From NCBI GenBank assembly GCA_910585245.1, contig CAJUCO010000014.1, forward strand, positions 1 through 55,450: a DNA stretch of 55,450 bases, written 5' to 3'. The translations under genes and the position numbers were made by a program. This document shows, one piece after another, positions 25,657 through 32,178 of the stretch. Each line of letters starts with the position of its first letter. Position 1 is the stretch's first letter. Source of the DNA: an uncultured Oscillibacter sp. (GTDB taxonomy: Bacteria > Bacillota > Clostridia > Oscillospirales > Oscillospiraceae). The notes under the pieces were generated by a model. The model was not told the DNA's origin. It searched no databases and was given only the letters and a program-made list of their open reading frames with translations.

Positions 25657-27246
25657 ATGAGAAACAACGTGAACCCCTTGCTGCAAATGCAGAACATCAA
25701 AAAGGACTTCTTTGGAAATCAGGTTCTCACCGACATCAATTTTACCTTGGGTGAGGGCGAGGTCTTGGGCCTGTGCGGTGAAAACGGCGCGGGCAAGAGC
25801 ACATTAATGAAAATTCTCTTCGGCATGGACGTCATTCGGGAGACCGGCGGCTACGGCGGCGATATTCTGATTGACGGCCAAAAAGTGGAGTTTAGCACAC
25901 CGTTTGACGCGCTGGAGGCGGGTATCGGCATGGTGCATCAGGAGTTCTCTCTGATCCCCGGCTTTTCCGCCACGGAAAATATTCTCCTGAACCGGGAGCC
26001 TTGCAAAAAGAATATTGTTTCAGAGGTGTTCGGCGAGCGCCTGAACACGCTGGATTATAAAGAGATGGACCGGCGTTCCGAGGCCGCCATCAAAAAAATG
26101 GGCGTGGCCATTGACGCCAATATGGTCATCAGCGATATGCCTGTAGGCCATAAGCAGTTTACGGAGATTGCCCGGGAGCTGAGCAAGGACCAGCTGAAGC
26201 TCCTGATCTTGGACGAGCCCACTGCCGTTTTGACGGAAAAAGAGGCCGAGGCCCTGCTGGATTCCATTCGGGGCATGGCCTCCCGGGGCATATCCGTCAT
26301 CTTCATCACCCATCGCCTCCACGAAATTCTGGCGGTTTGTGACAAGGTAGTGGTTATGCGGGACGGTTTCGTGGTCCGGGATGTCCCGGCCACAGAGACC
26401 AGCGTAGAGGACATCACCAAGTGGATGGTAGGCCGGGACGTCCAGAGCGCCACTGTGGGAGAGGCCCGGGACAACAGCGGAGCCAAGACCATTTTGTCCA
26501 TCCAAAACCTCTGGGTGGATATGCCCGGAGAGACGGTGCGGGATGTCAGCCTTGACGTAAGAGAGGGGGAAATCCTGGGGATTGGCGGCCTTGCGGGTCA
26601 AGGCAAGCTGGGGATTCCCAACGGCGTCATGGGCCTTTATGAGGCCGGAGGCAAGGTGGTGTTCCACGGTGTGGAGATTCCCCTGAACAACCCTCGAAAA
26701 TGTCTGGACGCCTCTTTGGCCTTTGTGTCGGAGGACCGGCGGGATGTGGGCCTTCTGCTGGACGAGAGTTTAGAGTGGAACGTGGCTTTCCCCGCCATGC
26801 AGATTCAGGAGAAGTTTTTGAAAAAGCTCTTTGGCGGCCTGATCAAGTGGCGGGATGAAAAGGGCATTCATCAGGTGACGCAAAAATATATCGACGAGCT
26901 GCAAATCAAATGCACCAGCTCCAAGCAGAAGGCCAAGGAGCTCTCCGGCGGCAACCAGCAGAAGGTGTGCCTTGCCAAGGCCTTTGCCCTGGAGCCCAAG
27001 TTCCTCTTCGTGTCCGAGCCCACCCGGGGTATCGACGTGGGCGCGAAGGCCCTGGTGCTGGAGGCGCTGAAACAGTTCAACCGGGGCAGCGGCGTCACGG
27101 TTGTGATGATTTCCTCCGAGCTGGAGGAGCTGCGGCAGACCTGCGACCGCATCGCCATCGTCTCCGGTGGGCGGGTGGCGGGCATATTGCCTGCGGCGGC
27201 GTCTTCTGAGGAGTTCGGCCTGCTGATGGTCAGCCAGGTTATATAA
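25657..27246 (+). CDS. Sugar/nucleoside-type ABC transporter ATPase (two nucleotide-binding domains)
   Basis: A 529-residue double ATPase of the RbsA/MglA/NupA class. The first domain has Walker A GENGAGKST (residues 41-49) and Walker B LLILDEPTAVL, but its signature reads MPVGHKQ rather than LSxGQ. The second domain has a canonical signature LSGGNQQKV, a degenerate Walker A region (GGLAGQGKLG) and FVSEPTRGID, where Ser replaces the usual Asp before the catalytic Glu. Domain degeneracy of one site is common in this class, but here both sites are altered in different motifs. It is the energy subunit for the two permeases that follow (14-base gap, then an ATGA overlap). Confidence 0.92.
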   Translation: MRNNVNPLLQMQNIKKDFFGNQVLTDINFTLGEGEVLGLCGENGAGKSTLMKILFGMDVIRETGGYGGDILIDGQKVEFSTPFDALEAGIGMVHQEFSLIPGFSATENILLNREPCKKNIVSEVFGERLNTLDYKEMDRRSEAAIKKMGVAIDANMVISDMPVGHKQFTEIARELSKDQLKLLILDEPTAVLTEKEAEALLDSIRGMASRGISVIFITHRLHEILAVCDKVVVMRDGFVVRDVPATETSVEDITKWMVGRDVQSATVGEARDNSGAKTILSIQNLWVDMPGETVRDVSLDVREGEILGIGGLAGQGKLGIPNGVMGLYEAGGKVVFHGVEIPLNNPRKCLDASLAFVSEDRRDVGLLLDESLEWNVAFPAMQIQEKFLKKLFGGLIKWRDEKGIHQVTQKYIDELQIKCTSSKQKAKELSGGNQQKVCLAKAFALEPKFLFVSEPTRGIDVGAKALVLEALKQFNRGSGVTVVMISSELEELRQTCDRIAIVSGGRVAGILPAAASSEEFGLLMVSQVI

Positions 27247-27260
27247 GGAGGTGGGTTGTA

Positions 27261-28448
27261 ATGAGTGAGAAAAAAGACTATAATTATAACAGTCCATCCA
27301 AATTCACCGACGAAATGAAAACCATTCCGCCCGTGCGCCGGCTTACGGAGCTGGAAAAGGCGCAAATGACCCCCCTACAGGCAATGACGGCCTCTTTTGG
27401 CCTGCCCCGAATGATTATCACCGGCTTTTTGTTGCTGCTGCTGGTCACGGCCCCCTTTGTCGGAGTCGACCTGCCCACCCAGATCACCAACATCATCAAC
27501 CGCTTCAGCTGGAACGCGGTGCTGGTCTTGGCCATGGTGCCTATGATTCACGCGGGTTGCGGCCTGAACTTCGGCCTGCCGCTGGCGATTATCTGCGGCC
27601 TTCTGGGGGGTACGCTGTCCATTCAGCTGGGCTTTACCGGCGCCATGAGCTTTGTGATGGCGGTGCTGATTGCCACGCCCTTCGCGGTGCTCCTGGGCGG
27701 GGGCTACGGCCTGCTTCTGAACCGCATCAAGGGCGGTGAGATGATGATTGCCACCTATGTGGGCTTTTCCGTCATGTCGTTTTTCTGCATGATGTGGCTG
27801 TTGCTGCCCTATAGCAGCCCCACTATGGTCTACGGCCTCTCGGGCAACGGCCTGCGGCCCACCATCTCTCTGGACGGCTTCTATAACCAGACGCTGGCCA
27901 GACTTCTGGAGATTGATTTTGCCAAAATAGCCGCCACCCTTCATATCGGCCTGGGCCCGCTGGAGCGGATCAAGATTCCCACCGGGTCCCTGATCGCCTT
28001 TGCGTTGCTGGCTTTCCTGATGTGGGCCTTCCTCCATACCAAAACCGGCACGGCTATGACGGCGGTGGGCTCTAACGCCGCCTTTGCCCGGGCGGCGGGC
28101 ATCAACGTGGATAGGACCCGGATGCTCTCCGTCATCATGTCCACCTGGTTGGGAGCCATGGGTGTTTTGATGTATCAGCAGGGTTTCGGTTTCATCCAGT
28201 TGTACAACGCCCCCAACAACCTGACCATGCCCACGGTGGCGGCCATCCTGATTGGCGGCGCCTCGGTAAACAAGGCCAGTATCCCAAATGTGATCATCGG
28301 AACGATTCTCTACCAGGGAATTGTGACCATGACCCCCACGGTGATGAACTCCGCGATTCACATGGACATGAGCGAGGTCATCCGGATCATTGTCTCTAAC
28401 GGGATGATCCTCTATGCCCTGACCAGAAAGACGGAGGGTGTGAAATGA
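27261..28448 (+). CDS. ABC transporter permease (BPD_transp_2 family), first subunit
   Basis: A 395-residue integral membrane protein with a 50-residue charged cytosolic N-terminus and about nine or ten membrane segments. The late segment FARAAGINVDRTRMLSVIMS is the cytoplasmic loop typical of RbsC/BmpC-like permeases, where it contacts the ATPase; GIVTMTP and the C-terminal VIRIIVSNGMILYAL also fit. RBS TAAGGAGGTGGGTTGT is strong. It overlaps the second permease by four bases (ATGA). Together the two unequal permeases would form the membrane channel of the importer. Confidence 0.9.
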   Translation: MSEKKDYNYNSPSKFTDEMKTIPPVRRLTELEKAQMTPLQAMTASFGLPRMIITGFLLLLLVTAPFVGVDLPTQITNIINRFSWNAVLVLAMVPMIHAGCGLNFGLPLAIICGLLGGTLSIQLGFTGAMSFVMAVLIATPFAVLLGGGYGLLLNRIKGGEMMIATYVGFSVMSFFCMMWLLLPYSSPTMVYGLSGNGLRPTISLDGFYNQTLARLLEIDFAKIAATLHIGLGPLERIKIPTGSLIAFALLAFLMWAFLHTKTGTAMTAVGSNAAFARAAGINVDRTRMLSVIMSTWLGAMGVLMYQQGFGFIQLYNAPNNLTMPTVAAILIGGASVNKASIPNVIIGTILYQGIVTMTPTVMNSAIHMDMSEVIRIIVSNGMILYALTRKTEGVK

Positions 28449-29581
28449 GCAAGAAAACGAACCTACCCGCCGGAAAGCGGGCTCTGGGCCTGGTGCGGAA
28501 CAACGCCGTGTCCATTATGTTCATTGTCATCTGCGCCGTGTTCATCCCCATGGCGGGCTTCTCTCCCAGCTACCTGCTCAATGAGATTGTCACCCGTATG
28601 GGCCGGAACCTGTTTTTGGTGCTGTGCCTGCTCTTCCCCATTATGGCGGGCATGGGCCTGAACTTCGCCATGACCCTGGGAGCCATGGGGGCTGAAATCG
28701 CCGTCATCCTGGTGGCGGACTGGCAGATCTGGGGTATACCCGGTATGGTGCTGGCGATGATTCTCTCCATTCCCTTTTCCATTTTTCTGGGATTCATCTG
28801 CGGAACCATCCAGAACATGGCCAAGGGCCGGGAGATGATCACCAGTTATATGATCAACTTTTTCATCAACGGCTGGTATCAGATGATTGTGCTCTATATC
28901 ATGGGTTCCATCATCCCCATCATCCACTCCAGCATTATGCTGCCCCGGGGCTACGGTATCCGGAACACGGTGAGCCTGTTGAATATGCGCCAGTGCCTGG
29001 ACGATTTGCTGGCAATCCGTGTCGCGGGCGTGAAGATTCCTGTAGTCACCTTTATTCTGGTGGCGCTGTTTTGTCTGTTCATCGTCTGGTTCCGCCGGAC
29101 AAAGCTGGGCCAGGATATGCGGGCCGTGGGTCAGGACATGGAAGTGGCGAAAGCGGCGGGCATTGATGTGGACCGGACCCGGATTATCTCCGTGGTGATG
29201 TCCACGGTGTTCGCGGGCTTTGGCATGGTGATCTACCTCCAGAACATCGGCAACCTGCCCACCTACACCGGGCACGCCCAGATCGGTATGTTTTGCATCG
29301 CGGCTCTGTTGGTGGGTGGCGCGTCTGTGGAGCGGGCCTCTATCGGCAACGCCTTCTTGGGTGTGATTCTGTTTCACCTGATGTTTATTGTGGCTCCTGG
29401 CGCGGGCGCCTTCATCACCGGTGACTCCATGGTGGGCGAGTACTTCCGGGTATTTTTGTCCTACGGCGTCATTGCCATTGCCCTGATTATGTATGAGGCA
29501 AAGAAACGTATGGTGAAGAGCCGGACCGGCCGGGAGCTGGCCGAGGCTCAGACCCTGTCGGAGAAGGAGGCGGCGCAGTGA
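28445..29581 (+). CDS. ABC transporter permease (BPD_transp_2 family), second subunit
   Basis: A 378-residue permease clearly related to the preceding gene: the coupling loop reads AKAAGIDVDRTRIISVVMST and ends in VASGAGAF-like Gly-rich helices (VAPGAGAFITGDSMVG). About nine membrane segments. The N-terminus is short and basic and the C-terminus is a charged cytosolic tail. Translationally coupled to the first permease (ATGA) and to the next small gene (GTGA). Paired, diverged permeases point to a heterodimeric channel as in nucleoside (NupBC/BmpCD) systems, but the substrate cannot be read from the sequence. Confidence 0.9.
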   Translation: MSKKTNLPAGKRALGLVRNNAVSIMFIVICAVFIPMAGFSPSYLLNEIVTRMGRNLFLVLCLLFPIMAGMGLNFAMTLGAMGAEIAVILVADWQIWGIPGMVLAMILSIPFSIFLGFICGTIQNMAKGREMITSYMINFFINGWYQMIVLYIMGSIIPIIHSSIMLPRGYGIRNTVSLLNMRQCLDDLLAIRVAGVKIPVVTFILVALFCLFIVWFRRTKLGQDMRAVGQDMEVAKAAGIDVDRTRIISVVMSTVFAGFGMVIYLQNIGNLPTYTGHAQIGMFCIAALLVGGASVERASIGNAFLGVILFHLMFIVAPGAGAFITGDSMVGEYFRVFLSYGVIAIALIMYEAKKRMVKSRTGRELAEAQTLSEKEAAQ

Positions 29582-30084
29582 AATCAAAACGTAGGATCGT
29601 TTTTTCCGTGTTGCTAGTGTTGATTTTAGTGGGTGTCGCCGCATCCATGATGGTCATTGGCCGGGGGCACACGGTCTACTTTGACAACAAGACCTTGGAG
29701 GATTATCAGGGCCAGACCTATAAGGCCTTTGAAAAGGTTGTGGTCACCGTCAAAGGCGAGCAGGTAGCCAAGCTGGCCAAGCGGGACCGGGGTATGTCCG
29801 TCTGGATTGGGCAGAACTTCAAAATGATTCTGGAGGTCACCCGGGAGAAGGGGGACGAGTCCGAGATTCATGAGATTGACTTGAAGCTGCCCTACAACGT
29901 GGATGGCATCGTTGTGAATCTGCCTGCTCTTCTGGCGGGACTGCCGGAGGAGGCTTGGTTCTCAGAGTTTGTTCCCGCCGTCACAGAGGAAGCGCCGGAA
30001 GAGGAAGTCCCTGGCGAGGGCGACGAGTTCGGCCTTGGCGGCGATATGGGCTTGGAGGGCGAGCTGGGCCTGGGCGACGTCTGA
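29578..30084 (+). CDS. Small membrane-anchored accessory protein of the ABC operon
   Basis: A 168-residue protein starting at a GTG that overlaps the permease stop (GTGA). Residues 1-5 are basic, 7-27 form a single membrane helix (RIVFSVLLVLILVGVAASMM), the middle (about 30-125) is a small, probably beta-rich extracytoplasmic domain, and the last 40 residues are acidic and Gly-rich (EEVPGEGDEFGLGGDMGLEG). I do not know a function; it may be the family catalogued as DUF6672, which I cannot verify here. Its coupling to the permeases suggests a fifth subunit, for example one that tethers or senses the binding protein. The transcript ends in a strong terminator 27 bases later. Confidence 0.75.
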   Translation: MKSKRRIVFSVLLVLILVGVAASMMVIGRGHTVYFDNKTLEDYQGQTYKAFEKVVVTVKGEQVAKLAKRDRGMSVWIGQNFKMILEVTREKGDESEIHEIDLKLPYNVDGIVVNLPALLAGLPEEAWFSEFVPAVTEEAPEEEVPGEGDEFGLGGDMGLEGELGLGDV

Positions 30085-30110
30085 ACTTCGCGGTATTGGG
30101 AAACAATAGG

Positions 30111-30135
30111 ACCGCCCCGCCAAAGGCGGGGCGGT
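30111..30135 (+). terminator. Terminator after the ABC operon; first of two identical 25-base hairpins
   Basis: ACCGCCCCGCC-AAA-GGCGGGGCGGT is a perfect 11-bp stem. An identical 25-base copy lies at 30298-30322, directly after the composite repeat, so the repeat is bracketed by exact direct copies. The following sequence (CAGCTTAC) lacks a T-run. Confidence 0.75.
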
Positions 30136-30297
30136 CAGCTTACAAAAGAACGTGGAAAACCGGCATGACGGGAAGGAAGAGTGTGTGCGGGAAACCCAGG
30201 AGGGGTTTCCTGCACCGTTCCAATTCGAAGTTTTCAGAACTTTTTGGAAGTTTTGAAAACTTGATCAGGCTGTCAAAATGTAATTTTGACAGCCTGA
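30136..30297 (+). repeat. Composite hairpin repeat, copy C
   Basis: Holds hairpin 1 (GTGCGGGAAACCC 30184-30196 with GGGTTTCCTGCAC 30202-30214), hairpin 2 (AAGTTTTCAGAAC 30227-30239 with GTTTTGAAAACTT 30250-30262) and hairpin 3 (TCAGGCTGTCAAAAT 30265-30279 with ATTTTGACAGCCTGA 30283-30297, a perfect 15-bp stem with a GTA loop). The stems differ in sequence from copy A but keep their pairing, which is what selection for structure would leave. Confidence 0.85.
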
Positions 30298-30322
30298 ACC
30301 GCCCCGCCAAAGGCGGGGCGGT
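30298..30322 (+). terminator. Second copy of the 25-base GC-rich terminator hairpin
   Basis: Identical to 30111-30135 and followed by TTGTTCCGTTT. It sits between repeat copy C and pepD, 41 bases before the pepD start codon. Confidence 0.75.
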
Positions 30323-30362
30323 TTGTTCCGTTTGATTTGAAGGATTGAAGGAGGAACTCTAT

Positions 30363-31823
30363 ATGGCAGTTTTATCCGGTCTGGAGCCAAAGGCAGTATT
30401 TGCGTATTTTGAAAAGCTGTGCGCCGTGCCCCACGGCAGTGGGAACACAAAGCAGATCAGCGACCTCTGCGTGGGCTTTGCCAAGGAGCTGGGCCTCAAG
30501 TGGCGGCAGGATGAGCTGAACAACGTGGTAATCTGGAAGGACGCCAGCCCCGGCTGTGAAAATGCCCCTGCCGTGATCCTCCAGGGCCACATTGATATGG
30601 TCTGCGTCAAGACGGAGGACTGTGCCAAGGATATGGCGAAAGAGGGCTTGGATCTCCGAACCGACGGGGAGTGGGTCTGGGCGGAGAAAACCTCCCTGGG
30701 CGGGGACAACGGCATTGCCGTGGCCATGATTTTGGCCATTTTGGCGGACGACAGTTCGTCCCATCCTCCCTTGGAGGCGGTGTTCACTGTGGACGAAGAA
30801 GTGGGCCTGGAGGGGGCGTTTGCCCTGGACTGCTCCGATTTGAAGGGGCGGAAGCTGGTGAACCTGGACTCGGAGGAGGAAGGGGTCTTTACGGTCTCCT
30901 GCGCCGGCGGCGTGCGGCTGGATGGGTTCCTTCCTGGCACAAAAGCGCCGCTGGACAAAGAGGCGGGCTATGGGATCTCCCTGGAGGGCCTTCTGGGGGG
31001 CCACTCCGGCGCGGAAATTCACAAGGGCCGGGCCTCCGCCAATCAGGTGATGGGGCGGGTGCTCTACAGCGCCATGGAACGGTTTCCCGGCCTGCGGTTG
31101 GCGGATCTCCAGGGCGGCCGGTTTGACAACGTGATTTGTTCCAGAAACCACGCGAAAGCCGCCCTTCCGGCGGACCGGGCGGAGGAGTTTGAGGCGTTTA
31201 TCCGGGAGTTTGACGCCGTGCTGAAAAACGAGTACGCGGGCTGTGACGGCGGCGTTACCTTGCGCTGTGAAAAGATTGCCCTGGAGAAGGCTTTGTCCCC
31301 AGAGACGACGGCGAATATTCTCCGGACACTTCTGGCGATTCCCCAGGGGGTTCAGGCCATGAACGTGGATTTTCCCGGTCTGGTGCAGACTTCCTTGAAT
31401 ATGGGCGTGATGGAATTACGGGAGGATGGCCTTCATTTCGGCATCTCCGTCCGCTCCTGCATCGCCACCCAGAAGGCCATGGTGGTCCAGCGGCTGAAAG
31501 CCATTTTAGAGCTGGGAGGTGGGTCTTTTACCCTGCGGGGAGATTATCCCGGTTGGCAGTATGACCGAAACTCCGCTCTGAGGGAGGAAGTTCTGGCGGC
31601 GTACAAGGCGATTTGCGGCAAAGAGGGAACCATAGAGGCCACCCACGGCGGCCTGGAGTGCGGTCTGTTCATAGAGAAGCTGCCGGGGTTGGACGCGGTG
31701 TCCTTTGGACCGGAGCTTCACGATGTTCACTCCGTCAAGGAGCGTTTGAATGTGGCTTCCACCTGGCGGGTGTATGAGGTGACACGGGAGCTTTTAAAGC
31801 GTCAAAGCGGGAAACAAGAGTAA
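30363..31823 (+). CDS. pepD: Aminoacyl-histidine dipeptidase / cytosolic non-specific dipeptidase (M20C)
   Basis: A 486-residue cytosolic metallopeptidase that splits dipeptides such as Xaa-His. The dinuclear zinc site is complete: His in LQGHIDMVC, bridging Asp in LGGDNGIAVA, Glu-Glu in FTVDEEVGLEGA, Asp in NLDSEEEG, and the late His in GPELHDVHS. The lid domain occupies about residues 190-390. A TTG opens the frame at 30345, but AAGGAGG (30348-30354) lies inside that extension, so the ATG at 30363 is the start. It stands alone between two composite repeat copies. Role: recycling peptides as amino acid source. Confidence 0.94.
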   Translation: MAVLSGLEPKAVFAYFEKLCAVPHGSGNTKQISDLCVGFAKELGLKWRQDELNNVVIWKDASPGCENAPAVILQGHIDMVCVKTEDCAKDMAKEGLDLRTDGEWVWAEKTSLGGDNGIAVAMILAILADDSSSHPPLEAVFTVDEEVGLEGAFALDCSDLKGRKLVNLDSEEEGVFTVSCAGGVRLDGFLPGTKAPLDKEAGYGISLEGLLGGHSGAEIHKGRASANQVMGRVLYSAMERFPGLRLADLQGGRFDNVICSRNHAKAALPADRAEEFEAFIREFDAVLKNEYAGCDGGVTLRCEKIALEKALSPETTANILRTLLAIPQGVQAMNVDFPGLVQTSLNMGVMELREDGLHFGISVRSCIATQKAMVVQRLKAILELGGGSFTLRGDYPGWQYDRNSALREEVLAAYKAICGKEGTIEATHGGLECGLFIEKLPGLDAVSFGPELHDVHSVKERLNVASTWRVYEVTRELLKRQSGKQE

Positions 31824-32178
31824 GAAGAGAAAAAGTTGAGAGTCGTTTCTTTTGGAGAGGTTCTTTCGTTGTTGAAATTGAAAAAAGAGCAGCCCGAAAG
31901 AGAGCGGAAACGAGCTACGAGAGAAACCCGTCCGGGGGTTTCTCTCGTTTTCCGTCCGAAAGGGTTTCCGAACTTGAATCATTTGTTCAGGTTGGCAGAA
32001 GATCTTTTCGCCAGCCGGAAGGGCGGTTCCTTTGGAATTGCCCTTGACTTTCCCGTAATTGGGTGTATCATTTTCTTATGGCAAACGGATTCTCCTTCCG
32101 GCTGGAATGAGACCGGAAAGCGATGACAAAGCGGCGGGCCTTCTTGCGGCTTCGCCGTTTGCGCGGGGCGAGGTAAGG
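31824..32178. other. Intergenic region pepD / M15 peptidase
   Basis: A 355-base stretch without a convincing gene. It contains repeat copy D (31876-32015). After it come an unassigned segment with TTGACT near 32043 and TATCAT near 32067, a possible weak promoter for the peptidase gene (17-base spacing is roughly met), and the ribosome binding site GAGG at 32170-32173. Confidence 0.5.
31876..32015 (+). repeat. Composite hairpin repeat, copy D
   Basis: Shares GAGCTACGAGAGAAACCC with copy A. Hairpin 1 is ACGAGAGAAACCC (31917-31929) with GGGTTTCTCTCGT (31936-31948), followed by TTT. The hairpin 2 position keeps its left arm (AAGGGTTTCCGAAC) but the right arm is degraded. Hairpin 3 is imperfect and ends CTTTTCGCCAGCC. 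Again immediately after a plus-strand gene, in the same orientation. Confidence 0.8.
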
